The notes under the pieces are model-generated. The model had not been told where the DNA came from. It saw only the letters and a list, made by a program, of their open reading frames with translations, and made no database searches. A DNA stretch of 64,000 bases from Dasypus novemcinctus. Taxonomy: Eukaryota; Chordata; Mammalia; Cingulata; Dasypodidae. Numbering within the stretch: the stretch's first letter is position 1; each line of letters starts with the position of its first letter. Location: contig NC_080680.1 in NCBI RefSeq assembly GCF_030445035.2, positions 98,647,157 through 98,711,156 on the forward strand, in the 5' to 3' direction. A program made the position numbers and the translations under genes. Shown here piece by piece: positions 13,330 to 24,639 of the stretch.

Positions 13330-13480
13330 ACTTTAGGGTGTAATAATAATAGCTAAGCCTCTTGGCTCCAGCCCTGGATCTGCCTCTTAGCAGCTGTGAC
13401 CTCTTGGACAAGTCCCTTACCCTCTCTGTACCTCAATTTTCTCACCTCTGGATCATAGAGAATGACATCATCAATTCTCT
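13330..13480 (+). mobile_element. MIR SINE remnant
   Basis: TCCAGCCCTGGATCTGCCTC, TTGGACAAGTCCCTTACCCT and TCTGTACCTCAATTTTCTCA match the MIR core. Confidence 0.65.
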
Positions 13481-13527
13481 TGTCCCCTTCAGTGCTTCTT
13501 GAGACAACAGGAGGGCATTCTAAATAA

Positions 13528-13914
13528 ATGCTCTTGCTTTTCTACAGACTTATTCGTACTGACAGCAGTTTAAGATTGCATTGGCCAAGTGAAGATTTGT
13601 CCGCTGGAGGGTATCTAAATGAGGGTTTTGAAACTAATCATATCACAGGAATAAATGGTCTAAATAAAAAATTAACAGAGATGTTTCACAGAGAAAACAT
13701 AAGACTTAGGGAGTCATGCTGACTATCTTCAAATATTCGAGGGATGCACAATTATGTAACTTTTCTGTACAAGAGGATTAACCCCATGGGCAACAGTAAC
13801 CACCTGTATTTTGTTTAGCAGATATCAAGAATTTTACAGCAACAGGCTGAAATGCAACAGGCTGCCCGGGAGCAAGTAATTTCCCAGGCCTGGAGTGGAT
13901 CCGGTAGGGGTTAG
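13528..13914 (+). pseudogene. Unrecognised coding relic (putative)
   Basis: One + strand frame from 13528 stays protein-like for about 128 codons with only two internal stops (near 13720 and 13816). It has an N-terminal part with LRLHWPSEDLSAGGYLNEGF, a region with INGLNKKLTEMFHRENIRLR and a glutamine-rich helix-like end ILQQQAEMQQAAREQ. The composition suggests coiled coil. An acceptor-like TGCTTTTCTACAG precedes it at 13546. I do not recognise the protein. It could be a decayed retrocopy, an old exon cluster or chance. Confidence 0.25.
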
Positions 13915-14099
13915 TCTACCACTGGCATTGAATAGGGCAGGGTGGGGCAAGGGCTACCAGGGAGGAGGTTGGATCAGAGCTTCTAAGTCCAGCTCTGAGA
14001 GTTTTTTAAAACTTGATTTTGTATATTTAATAATGGAGAATATAAACAATAATTTAAAATAAAAAGAAAATACAGTTGAATAAAAACATACATTTCTCA

Positions 14100-15300
14100 A
14101 TTAAATGTACTGGGTACAAAAAAATTTTTTTTTAATCGTACAGTATGTTACACAATGTATTTGGTTCCTAGTAACACAATCATGCAGTATTTGTTCTTTC
14201 GTGTCTGCCTTGCTTCACTAAACGTAAAGTCCTCCAGGTTCATCCACATTGTCATATGCTTTACAACTTCATTTCTTCTTACAGCTGCATTATATTCCAT
14301 CATGTGAATACACTACAATTTGTTTATCCCTTCATCAGTTGATGGACACTGGGGTTGTTTCCAACTTTTGGCAATGATGAAAAATGCCACTATGAACATC
14401 TGTGTGCAGATGTCTATTCGTGTCACTGCTCTCAATTCTTCTGGCTACATACCCAGTAATGGTATAGTAGGGTCCCGTGGCAAGTCTATATTCAGCTTCT
14501 TTAGGAATTGCCAGTCTTCCACAGTGGCTGTACCATTCTACATTCCCACCAACAGTGGATAAGTGTTCCTATCTCTCCACATCCTCTCCAACACTTGTAG
14601 TTCTCTGTCTTTTTAATAGTGGTCCTTCTGATAGGAGTGAAATGATATCTCATTGTAGCTTTGATTTTCTAATCATTTCTCTAGTTATTAGTGATGCTGA
14701 GCATTTTATCATGTGTTTTTTTCCTGTTTGTATTTCTTTTTCGGACAAATGTCTATTCAAGTCTTTTGCCTATTTTTTAATTGGGCTGTTTGTCTTTTTA
14801 TTGTTGAGTTGTAACATCTCTTTATATACCATGGATATTAAACCCTTATCAGACATGTGATTTCCAAATATATTCTCCCATTGAATCAGCTGCCTTTTCA
14901 CCATTTGACAAAATCCTGTGAGGTGCAAAAGCTTTTAATTTTGAGGAGGTCCTGTTTATCTATTTTTCCTTTTGTTGTGTGTGCTTTGGGTGTAAGATCC
15001 AAGAAAGCACCACTTACCATAATGTCTTGAAGATGTTTCCCTACATTTTCTTCAGTAGTTCTATGGTCCTGGCTTTTGTATTTAGGTCTTTGATCCATTT
15101 TTAGTTGATTCTTGTATAGGGAGTGAGATAGGGATCTTCTTTCATTCTTGTGGTTATAGATACCCAATTGTCCCAGCACCATTTGTTGAAGAGACTGTTT
15201 TGTCCCATTAACATTATCTTGGTAGGTTTGTCAAAAACCAGCTGACCATATAGGTGAGGGTTTATTTCTGGGTTCTGAATTCTATTCCACTGATGGACAT
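14100..15300 (-). mobile_element. L1 ORF2 3' part, 5' truncated
   Basis: Minus-strand reading gives VHQWNRIQNPEINPHLYGQL, GQNSLFNKWCWDNW, DQRPKYKSQDHR and SGAFLDL, the C-terminal part of L1 ORF2p. Further on come the reverse complements of standard L1 3' ORF2 landmarks. Similarity stops at about 15300, so the copy is 5' truncated. Several stops are present. Confidence 0.8.
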
Positions 15301-15739
15301 CCAGCCCTGAGAATTTGAGTCTGTACCCCACTAAGACATGCACATTCAGACACTCCCTGGCCTGGAAGTGCTGAAGCGTTGGAGGGGAGCTACGAGCAGC
15401 TACTGCCTGGATTCCCAACCGCCCGAATTGTTTCAGACCTTTCTCCCAGTGTTGCATGCTGGAGTTCCATGGGCCCCGCAGTAGGTGACTGTGGGCAGAG
15501 TTTGTGCTGCACTTCCAAACTTGGTTTAGCAGAAAAGATTAGGTATAAACTCCTGCAATTCAGCTTAAGAGAAGCAGAATGGGAAGTGACAATTACGCAC
15601 TTTGGTTACCAGTACTCCCAACTTTACCACTAACAGTGTTAGCAGCTGCAGGTCATTACTTATCTTCTAAGAACTAATTTGTAAAAAGAAATATTTGGCT
15701 ACATGATTCTGTGATATTCATACTTCATATCACATAATT
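15301..15739. other. Unassigned sequence left of a SINE pair
   Basis: Moderately GC-rich with an 84-codon + strand open frame at 15379-15633. No family is recognised and it may be an old repeat. Confidence 0.4.
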
Positions 15740-16137
15740 CTTTTTTATTTATTTCCCCTCGTCCCCCCCTCCAGTTTCTGCTCTCTGTGTCCATCCACTG
15801 TGTGTTCCTCTGTGACCACTTCTATCCTTATCAGAGGCACCAGGAATCTGTGCTTCTTTTTGTTGCGTCATCTTGCTGCATCAGCTCTCCGTGTGTGCAG
15901 TGCCATTCTTGCGCAGGTTGCACTTTCTTTCGCGCTGGGTGGCTCTCCTCATGGGGCGCACTCCTTGCGCATGGGGCTCCCCTACGTGGGGGACACCCCT
16001 GCATAGCATGGCACTCCTTGCACACATCAGCACTGCTCATGGGCCAGCTCCACACGGGTCAAGGAGGCCCGGGGTTTGAACCACGGACCTCCCATGTGGT
16101 AGACAACACCCTATCCGTTGGGCCAAGTCTGCTTCCC
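15740..16137 (-). mobile_element. DAS-type SINE
   Basis: Minus-strand copy whose head (GGGAAGCAGACTTGGCCCAA) is at the right end, 16137. It is only 4 bp from the next SINE, giving a head-to-tail pair. Confidence 0.9.
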
Positions 16138-16141
16138 AGTT

Positions 16142-16561
16142 GTTTTTTTTTAAAGATTTATTTTTTATTTATTTCTCTCTCCTTCCCCCCATCTCCCCAC
16201 CCCGCCCCCGCGTTGTGTCCATTCGCTGTGTATACTTCTGTGTCCACTTGCTTTATCTGGCAGCACTGGGAATCCGTGTCTCTTTGTTTCGTCATCTTGC
16301 TTGTCAGCTATGTGTGTGGCACCACTCCTGGGCGGGCTGCACTTTTTCCATGTGGAGCGGTTCTACTTGCAGAGTACATTCCTTGCACGTGGGGCTCCCC
16401 TACTCAGGGGACACTGCTGTGTGGCATGGCACTCCTTGCATGCATGCATCAGCACTGCACATGGACCAACTCACCACATGGGTCAGAAGGCTCTGGGTTT
16501 GAATCCTGGACCTCCCATGTGGTAGGTGGATGCTCTATCAGTTGAGCCAAATCCACTTCCC
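16142..16561 (-). mobile_element. DAS-type SINE (TTTGGCTCAA subtype)
   Basis: Minus-strand copy with head GGGAAGTGGATTTGGCTCAA at the right end and B-box GGATTCAAACCC. The A-box reads GGCTCAACTGATAGAGC, a different subtype from its neighbour at 15740. Confidence 0.9.
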
Positions 16562-17218
16562 AATGTCACTTCCCAATGAAGAGGTTGCTTTTATCGTAGT
16601 AAAACTAAATATGGTATCAATTAAGGTGAGAATAACTAAGAAAAATATTTCAATTTTAGTTTAACTTTGTACTCAAAAAAGTAAATGACTTTTTAAAAAG
16701 GATCTAATAACTTTCTTATGCCTTTCTACGAACATGTAAAAGTCTATAAACAAGTTTTGAAAAATATTTTAAAATATAAAAATAATCTTAAATCATCAGT
16801 AACGGTGCTATTATGGGGAAATATCCCTAATATTTATGAATGTATATATTTTCTTTTATGAGTTTTTAAAAATTACAAAAACAATTCAACATAGGTGTTT
16901 TAAAAAGCCAAACAATAGAATTTTGAGGAAAAATCAATCAAAAAGTTAATAGTAAACATTTTTAAAATGTCCATTTTCTTGACTTCCCCCCTCCTAAAGT
17001 ATTTACTATTAACAGATTTCTACATAATTGGAATCATGCTACATAAATAGGATACTTGGACTTCAGCAATGTACTTTTTTCAAATGTTAGCAATATATCC
17101 CAACCTTATTTCCACATCAGTATAGAGAAAGCGTCTTCATTCTTTCTAATGATTACCCAGTATTTGATAATAGTGCCTTCTTTATTTAATCATTTACACA
17201 TTGATTAGGTTAATTGAC
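16562..17218. other. AT-rich intergenic sequence
   Basis: Nothing firm. 16960-17215 may be faint antisense L1. Confidence 0.5.
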
Positions 17219-17679
17219 TGTATTTGTCTCATAGGGCTGTAGTAACAAATGACCATAAAGTTTGTGACTTAAAACAGCAGAAATGTATTCTCTCACAGTC
17301 CTGGAGGCCAGGAGTCTGAAATCAAGGTGTCAGCAGGGCCACACTCTTTCCAAAGGCTCTAGGGATGAGTTCTTCCTCTCCTCTTCCTCCCTCTGGTGGT
17401 TCTGTGGCATTCCTTGTCTTGTAGACACATCACCACAGTCCCTGCCTCCATCTTCACATGGTTTTCCCCACTTTGTTTCTACGTGTCTTCTGTTTAGTCT
17501 CTTATAAGGACATCCATTATTGGATTTAGGGTCCACACTGATCTAGGATGATCTCATTTTGAGATACTTAACTCAATTACATCTTCAGAGACACTATTTC
17601 CAAATAAAGTGAATTCACAGATGCCAGGGGTTGTTAGAATGCAGGCATACCTTTTTGGGCCACTATTCAACCTACTACA
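17219..17679 (-). mobile_element. MLT1-like MaLR LTR
   Basis: Read in the plus sense it shows the reverse complement of an MLT1-type LTR: GGGCTGTAGTAACAAATGAC, GTGACTTAAAACAGCAGAAA, CTCACAGTCCTGGAGGCCAG, TCTTCACATGGTTTTCC, CTTATAAGGACA, and a final region ending CTACTACA. The element therefore points to the minus strand. Its divergence suggests an old insertion. Confidence 0.75.
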
Positions 17680-17689
17680 ATGGGTATTT

Positions 17690-18105
17690 AAATTATCATA
17701 TTTGCACTATTGCACACAATTCTGCAAAAAATATCTCTGTGCATATGTGTATTAATATTTCCATATTTGTCTTTGTTATAAGGTAGAATTGCTGAATCAA
17801 AGAGTAGGACATCTTCAAATTTTGACATATAGTTAAAATTGCCCTCTGAAAAGATAGTAATTTTAACTCTTACCAACTATGTTTGAAAGCTTACTCCTCA
17901 AACCACTAGCCAAAGTGTGATATTATCAAGGTATAATTTTTGCCAATCTGATGAATCAAAAGTGGTATCTTATTTTATCTAGGAAATTAATGATTCCTTA
18001 TAAATTGGCAATCATTGCATGTGTTTACATATGTTTATTGGGCACCGATGTTCCTCCTATGAATTACCATTTTAATCTTTGTCAATTTCTGCTTTAGCTT
18101 ATCTA
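17690..18105 (-). mobile_element. Old L1-like remnant, antisense
   Basis: Weak antisense L1 3' landmarks are seen (TGCACACAATTCTGC, AGGTAGAATTGCTGAATCAA, ATTGCCCTCTG). The family is not certain. The neighbouring 16960-17215 shows a similar faint pattern. Confidence 0.35.
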
Positions 18106-18118
18106 TCTTTTGCCTGTT

Positions 18119-18517
18119 TGTTTTTTAACTTTATTTTTTTTCTTCTTTATTTCTTTATAAATGTTACATTAAAAAAATATGAGGTCTCCATATACCCCCC
18201 ACACCCCTCACCCCACTCCTCCCACATCAACAACCTCTTACATCATTGTGGCACATTCATTGCATTTGGTGAATACATTTTGGAGCACTGCTGCACCACA
18301 TGGGTAGTGGTTTACATTGTAGTTTACACTGTCACCCAGTCCACCCAGTGGGCCATGGCAGGACCTACAATGTCCAGCAACTGTCCCTGCAGTACCACCC
18401 AGGCCAACTCCAAGTCCTGAAAATGCCCCCACATTATATCTCTTCTTCCCTCTCCCTATCATCAGCAGCTACCATGGACACTTTCTCCACATCGATGCTA
18501 CAATTTCCTCCATTACT
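18119..18517 (-). mobile_element. 5'-truncated L1 3' end with target duplication
   Basis: This 399-bp insertion is flanked by TTTTGCCTGTT (18108-18118 and 18518-18528). The + strand reads TTTATAAATGTTACATTAAA then CCCCACACCCCTCACCCCAC and GTGGCACATTCATTGCATTT; the minus strand therefore ends in ATGTAAC plus A-rich tail. It is the same family as 59820-60105 and, in the other orientation, 50195-50365. Confidence 0.65.
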
Positions 18518-18589
18518 TTTTGCCTGTTGTTTTACAGACATTGTTATACTTTATGGAACCCACACATGTCTGCTATATACGTTGTAATT

Positions 18590-19600
18590 TTATATGTCAA
18601 ATATACAAATATATAAAAACACACATAAAATATGATAAAGATGTTCCAAATATATTATCCCAATCTGTTAGTCTTTTAACTTTGTTTGTGGCATGAGGAG
18701 TATTTAATGTTAGGTAGTCAAATCTGACTAGAGCTTCTGGGATTTATGTCTTGATTAGAAATGCTTTCCTCACTCAGTACTAAAAAATATTTTCTTAATT
18801 GTTGTTAATTTGTGCCTTTTTTTCTTAAGCATGCTTGCTAAAAGTTTGTCTATTTTGTTGGTCTTTTCAAAGAAACAATTTTTGTTGATCACATCTATTA
18901 TTATTTTCTATTTTATACTTTTCTTTCTATGTAGTCATTAATCTCTTCGGCTTTCTTTACTTTTGTTTTATTTTTTTTGGTTCTAACTTTTTAAGTTAAT
19001 TACATTTATTTTCAATACTATATTGTTAAGATATCTCTTCGTAGTTAACAGTTTTTACTTTATAGATTTCAAAGCTATGTTCTTTAGTTCAGAAAGGGTC
19101 ATGACTGAGGCATCTTTCTGGTAGATTGTAACTTCTTATCTGCACAAAATATTCCTTTTTTGCCCAAAGGGTCATGACTGAGGCATTTTTTTGGTAGATT
19201 GTAACTTCTTATCTGCACAAAATATTCCTTTTTTGCACCATTTAATGTTTTGCATTCTATTTTATCTGAAGTTATTTTTCTACCAACTAATTTTTTGCCA
19301 GTATTTGACTGGCATATCATCTTCTAATCCTTTACTCTCAAATTTTCTATCATTTTTCAAATGTTTTATAGCAATTTATAATACTGTAAAACTTTTAAAT
19401 TTATCTATAGCTGGACTTTTGGTTACCTGTTTTGAGAATGTCTAACTTTTAATGGAATGTTTTAAGTCCATTCAAATTTGTTGAGCTTTCTATTCAATAT
19501 GCTTCTTTTTTGTTTCGTTGTATCCTTTACTGCCTTGTGTTGAGTGGTTTCAGTACATACTTCTACTTTACCATGTTGTTAAAAAATCAAACTAGTTTTC
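18590..19600 (-). mobile_element. Old L1 remnant, antisense
   Basis: The segment carries diverged reverse-complement L1 ORF2 landmarks such as TTGTTGGTCTTTTCAAAGAA, and a T-rich coding-strand pattern. It contains a 73-bp tandem duplication listed separately. Limits are approximate. Confidence 0.45.
19093..19238. repeat. 73-bp tandem duplication
   Basis: Two direct copies (19093-19165 and 19166-19238), each starting AAAGGGTCATGACTGAGGCA and ending in a T-run before GC, differ at only a few positions. Confidence 0.9.
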
Positions 19601-20399
19601 ATTTATAAAAGGAACACTGTATAGAAGACTGTAAGTATAAAGTAAAAATTAGATGACTTCACTACCCACCTGCTTTCCAAGATTTTGATAATGCCAAAAT
19701 TAACATTTAACTGGGTTCTTAAAAATTTTTAATTAAAAGTTAACCATTATACTTTAACATGTAACTCAAATTATATTTTATGTTTACCGTTTATATATTT
19801 CCAATTTTTATTTCTCAGAAATGTACACATTTACAAGATATACAGAAAAGCAGCATACTTTTAGAAAACTCATTAGAGAAAGTCTAACCTGCTCCTAAAA
19901 GTTATTCTAAGACTTTCGTTTCTCTTCCCTAGGACATTTGAAAAAATTAAAATATTATGAACAAACTATTGCCCTTTAAGATTTTTTTTGTAATTAAGAA
20001 TAACCTTGGCCTTTAGCCAAGGTAAACTTGGTTAATTATTGGGTTGCTTTCCCCCCTCAATATGTGGATTAACCTCAAAATTAATGATCTTTGCAGAAGA
20101 ATGCAATTTCATATCCCCTGAAATTTTACTGAGCATGTACTCTCAGGTGATATCTGTGCTTTGCAGTTTTACATAATTATTTCAGTCTTTATAGAGAACT
20201 GTTCCATAAAAAACTCTCACAATGTATATTATCCATTTAGACATGTATGTCTAATATTACATATCTGTGTAGCAAATGAAAGGAGACCCCATGTAATAAA
20301 CACACACCGTAAAACACAGATTAAGCATAAATCTTGGGAAATGATCTGTTTTTGTTAATTTTTCACAACTTGCCTGATGTGCAACAGTCTCCCTTACTC
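19601..20399. other. AT-rich intergenic sequence
   Basis: Nothing recognised. Confidence 0.6.
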
Positions 20400-21010
20400 T
20401 TCCTGATTCCAACATCATTCTACTTCTCTACCCTAATTCTTCTCCAAACATGGTTGCCCAAAAGATAATATGAAATCCAAGTTTGATTCTGCCACCTCCC
20501 AACCTAAAGCTACTGCTCCATGGTCTGCCAAGCAAAAGCTATGTGGATTAGTGGACCCCCATCCACTGGCTTTTGCCAACAGCTCCAGCTTCATGTCCCA
20601 GCAGCTCTTGCCACCATCCCCTACTGTGCACTTTCTGTTCCAGCAATAAATGCTCTCACTGGTTCTTAGGCCCTTTCCAATAGGCCCTTTCCAGTCTTCA
20701 AACCTTTTCTGAAAGTCCTTTTTCTTAATCCCACTCTTGACAAACTCCCATTCATATTTTACAATCTAGTTCAAACATTGGATTCTCCATAAGTAAACTC
20801 AAAGAATTACTTACTTCTCTGCATTAGCATTGCATCTTTTTTTGGTCTTTATTTATTTTTTTAATGTTACAAGCATTGCATCTTGTACTTGCCTCTACTG
20901 AAGTACTTATTACCCTCTATGATAATTTGTTTGTTTACATGTCTGTCCTCTCTTCTGGAGTAAACTTCTTATAAACAATTTATCCCTATACTTAGTTAAA
21001 ACTAAATACA
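20400..21010 (+). mobile_element. L2-like remnant
   Basis: Diverged L2 pattern with ATCATTCTACTTCTCTACCC, CTTTTTCTTAATCCCACTCT and CATATTTTACAATCTAGTTC. It hosts the 33-bp L1-tail insertion. Confidence 0.4.
20839..20871 (-). mobile_element. 33-bp micro-insertion of an L1-type tail
   Basis: A perfect 13-bp duplication, AGCATTGCATCTT, flanks the 33 inserted bases (20826-20838 and 20872-20884). The insert is T-rich and ends TTTAATGTTAC, which is the very 3' tip of the L1 3' end family seen at 18119. It appears to be an extremely 5'-truncated retroposition event. Confidence 0.6.
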
Positions 21011-21089
21011 GTTTAGCTAAAGCATCTGACGTTTGAATAGATGAATTGTAAACTAATGGACTTCTGTATTCTGAAAATTCCTTTTGTAT

Positions 21090-21345
21090 CAGCCTTTTTT
21101 ATCTTTTAAAAATATTTCTTGTGGTAATATATACAACCCTTAAAATTTCCAGTTTTAGCCACTTGAAACATGCAATTCAGTGGTGCTAATTACATTCACA
21201 ACATTGTATTGCCATCACTGCCATCTATTACCACAACTTTTCCATTACCCCAAACAATAATTCTGTACACATTAAGTATTAACTCCCCATTCCCCAACCC
21301 CATCCCTGCCTGACATCAATCATTTTTGTATACTCCACTTTTAGA
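21090..21345 (-). mobile_element. L1 3' UTR remnant, antisense
   Basis: It contains TTGTGGTAATATATACAACC, AATTCAGTGGTGCTAATTAC and GCCATCACTGCCATCTATTA, then TAACTCCCCATTCCCC, the standard order of an L1M-type 3' UTR read in reverse. A DAS-SINE inserted just beyond its right end. Confidence 0.6.
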
Positions 21346-21371
21346 ATTAGGATTCACTGAATATAATTCTT

Positions 21372-21781
21372 TTTTTAAAAAAAGATTTATTTATTTATCT
21401 CCCCTTCCCCCCCCCAGTTGTCTAATCTCTGTGTCCATTCGCTGTGTGTTCTTCTGTGACCGCTTCTATCCTTATCAGCGGCACCAGGAATCTGTGTTTC
21501 TTTTTGTTGTGTCATCTTGTTGTGTCAGCTCTCCGTGTGGGTGGCACCATTCCTGGGCAGGCTGCACTTTCTTTCACGTTGGGCAGCTCTCCTTACAGGG
21601 CGCACTCCTTGTGCGTGGGGCTCCCCTATGCGGGGGACACCCCTGCATGGCAGGGCACTCCTTGCACGCGTCAGCACTGCGCATGGGCCAGCTCCACGGG
21701 TCAAGGAGGCCCGGGGTTTGAACCTTGGACCTCCCATGTGGTAGACGGACGCCCTAACCACTGGGCCAATTCTGCTTCCCT
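21372..21781 (-). mobile_element. DAS-type SINE
   Basis: Minus-strand copy flanked by AATATAATTCTT (21360-21371) and AATTTAATTCTT (21782-21793), a 12-bp target duplication with one mismatch. It follows an L1 3' UTR remnant. Confidence 0.88.
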
Positions 21782-21793
21782 AATTTAATTCTT

Positions 21794-22632
21794 ATTTGAA
21801 AATTTATGCTATCACACTCAAGTCCCTATCGTGAAAGCAGGGCAGTAAAAACAATAATGGGAGTATATTTTAGGTTGAACCATGTGTATCTGACAGTATT
21901 AAAATATTTTTGATTTATAGAAACAGCAATTTCATATGGTTCAATCTAATAGAACATTTAGGCAAATGTTTTGAATATGTAAGAGAAACTGACATTCAAT
22001 GACCTTTCTTCTTAACTTCATTTGGGGGTAAATCCCCAGCTGTTAAGTTCAGTTTGCTGTCTTGTGATATACCTCAAGATCCCACCTGGGAAAAGCACAA
22101 ATGCTCTGATTAATAAGGGATCATGGTAAGTTGGTACCCAGTTAATCAAGGCTCACCTGTGTTTGACAGCTGTGAACTATATTTTATCTTCCAGGCATCA
22201 GATGCAGATTGGTGCTACCTGATTTTAAAACTACCTGGGAAATTCAAGACACTGGCATTTCAAATAAAGGTAAATAGCTAGTGTGATATAATGAATTAGA
22301 GAACAGTCTGTTAATTATAATATGCTTGTCTTTTATTGACTTACCTACCCTACCTCCATAGATATATTGACAGTTCACTCATATCTTGGGCTGGCATATT
22401 TTAGACTCTCACTGTGACCTAGGGGGAAAAGAGAGAAATATAATAGTTTATGTCTTTGAACTTGTCTTTGGCCATTTAAAGTTTTTAAAAGCTGTCACTT
22501 AGTGGTAACAATTTCAGGGTCCCACATTCTTAAAACCTTTCTAATTGCTGAGAATTTGAGGTTGGGGATAAAACAGGACCTATTACTGAGTTTTCTCCCA
22601 AATTTTGGGGTAACAGTACAATTTAGAGCCAT
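21794..22632. other. Unique intergenic sequence
   Basis: Nothing recognised. Confidence 0.6.
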
Positions 22633-22646
22633 TAGTATATCATTTT

Positions 22647-22983
22647 TTTATCCCTCCCTTTGCAGCTTTTTTGTGTGCTGTCTGCTCTGTGTCCATTTGC
22701 TATATGGTCTTCTGTGTCTGTATTTATTTATTTTATTTCCCCTCCCCCCTTGTAGCTTGCTTGCTGTCTGCTCTCTGTGTCCATTCGCTGCTGGCTCTTC
22801 TGTGTTCTCGCTTGTCTCCCTTCTTTCTATTGCATCACCCTGCTGAGTCTGAGGTGCCTGCAGGCCAGGCGGTGCTCCACGGCATGTGGGCAAGCCTGCC
22901 TTCACAAGGAGACCCTGGGACATGAACCGAGGGCCTCCCATATGGTAGACAGGAGCTCTTCTGATTGGGCTACAGCCACTTAC
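22647..22983 (-). mobile_element. tRNA-type SINE, variant body
   Basis: Head at the right end (AAGTGGCTGTAGCCCAATCA) with B-box GGTTCATGTCC. The body differs from ordinary DAS copies and carries a doubled tail-proximal block (the CTGTCTGCTCT-GTGTCCATT unit occurs twice). The 14-bp target duplication TAGTATATCATTTT lies at 22633-22646 and 22984-22997. Confidence 0.75.
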
Positions 22984-22999
22984 TAGTATATCATTTTAA

Positions 23000-23360
23000 T
23001 TTTTAAATTTATTTTTTTTAAAGATTTATTTTTATTTATTTCTCTTCCCCCCCCCCCCCCCCCAGTTGTCTGTTCTCTGTGTCCATTTGGTATAGTGTTC
23101 TTCTTTTTGTCCGCTTCTGTTGTTGTCAGTGGCACAGGAATCTGTGTCTCTTTTTGTTGTGTCATCTTGCTGCGTCAGTTCTCCGTGTGTGCGGTGCCAT
23201 TCCTGGGCAGGCTGCACTTTCTTTTGCGCTGGGCACTCCTTGCACGCATCAGCACTGCACAAGGGCCAGCTCCACATGGGTCAAGGAGGCGCGGGGTTTG
23301 AACCACGGACTTCCCATGTGGTAGACCGACGCCCTATCCACTGGGCCAAGTACGCTTCCT
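23000..23360 (-). mobile_element. DAS-type SINE inserted into the previous SINE's target duplication
   Basis: Minus-strand copy with a shortened body. It is flanked by GTATATCATTTTAA at 22986-22999 and 23361-23374. The left duplication overlaps that of the SINE at 22647, so the two insertions used the same site in succession. Confidence 0.85.
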
Positions 23361-23420
23361 GTATATCATTTTAAAGATTATTTATTTGAGTTTTCACAAT
23401 TCAATTTCAAATTGATTTTT

Positions 23421-23790
23421 TTAAAGATTTATTTTATTTCTCTCCCCTTTATCCCCCACCCCCATTGGCTGCTCTTGTGTCCATTCACTGTGTGTTCTTG
23501 TGTCTGCTTGCATGCTTGGTGGCACTGGGAATCTGTGTGACACACGTCAGCTCTGTGTGTGTGTGGCACCACTCCTGGGCAGGCTACACTTTTTTTGTGC
23601 GGGACAGCTCTCCTTGCAGGGTGCACTCCTTGCGTGTGGGGCTCCCCTACATGGGGGACACCCCTGCTTGGCATGGCACTCCTTGTGCACAGCAGCTCAC
23701 CACATGGGCCAGGAGGCCCTGGGTTTGAATCCTGGACCTCCTATATGGTAGGCAGATGCTCTATGAGTTGAGCCACATCTGCTTCCCTCA
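23421..23790 (-). mobile_element. DAS-type SINE (TGTGGCTCAA subtype)
   Basis: Minus-strand copy with target duplication CAAATTGATTTTT at 23408-23420 and 23791-23803. It is the third SINE within 1.2 kb. Confidence 0.88.
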
Positions 23791-23803
23791 CAAATTGATT
23801 TTT

Positions 23804-24639
23804 CACAATTTCACCCATAAAATGGATTTAGTAATAATTACTGACCTTTCTGCTACTTTGAAAAAGAGGATTGGGACAGGGTGCTAAAAACCTATTCAGC
23901 TTTGTAAGCAGAGCACTAACAATAACAGAAGAGTAAAAGTCCTGATTATGTTAAAAAGACTTTAAGTTCTAATAAATAAAAACGTTGCAGTAAGCATAGT
24001 AATTTTTTTACAAATAAAAAGGTAAGAACAGCTAGTCAGAAGGAGGTGTGAGGAACCCTTCCTTTTCAAGGCTGCTGAGGTTATGGAGACAACAAAATGC
24101 AGACATTTGGGGAAGCTAAGGGCCAAATTGAGCCAAAGGAAAAATATAGCATGAATGGGCATCATGCAGAGTACTCCACTGCTCATCTGTTCACTGTTTT
24201 CAGCTGAGTAGTGTACTTAATGTTCAGCAGCTGCTATGTGGTGGCAGAAAATATTAGTGTGCCAGAAAAATTGCATATGAATCAATATGAATCAAAATGT
24301 ATGCAAATCACTGCTATCATTCCCTTACTTGTCAGTTAGGTATGAGCTAATTAACATTCAGGTCCACACCTGTAGCAGAACAGACTACCTAAAAAGAAAA
24401 AATTGCAAATATATAATTAATAATTTTACTTTAGTGTCTGAAAGGAAATTATTCTACAGCTAACAGAGATTCCTCCATGTTCTGTTTTATTTGAAAAGTT
24501 TATGAACTGTTGGGGGAAATAAGAACACTGATTATATATTTGATATTAAGAAATTATCATTGTTTTTTGGGGAGTGTGATGACTGCATAGTAGTTATGTT
24601 ATTAAAAGGAGGGTCATTGTCTTTTAGAGATAAACACAG
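23804..24639. other. Unique intergenic sequence
   Basis: Nothing recognised. Confidence 0.6.

Noticed and set aside
15787-16545. 252-codon open frame rich in Cys/Gly/Ala
   Set aside because: It is a read-through of two antisense DAS-SINEs. The same protein-like strings recur at every SINE copy, so it is not a gene.
20839-23803. Regularly spaced direct repeats suggestive of an array
   Set aside because: They are SINE copies and target duplications; spacing is irregular and there is no short repeat-spacer structure. CRISPR is not expected in a mammal.
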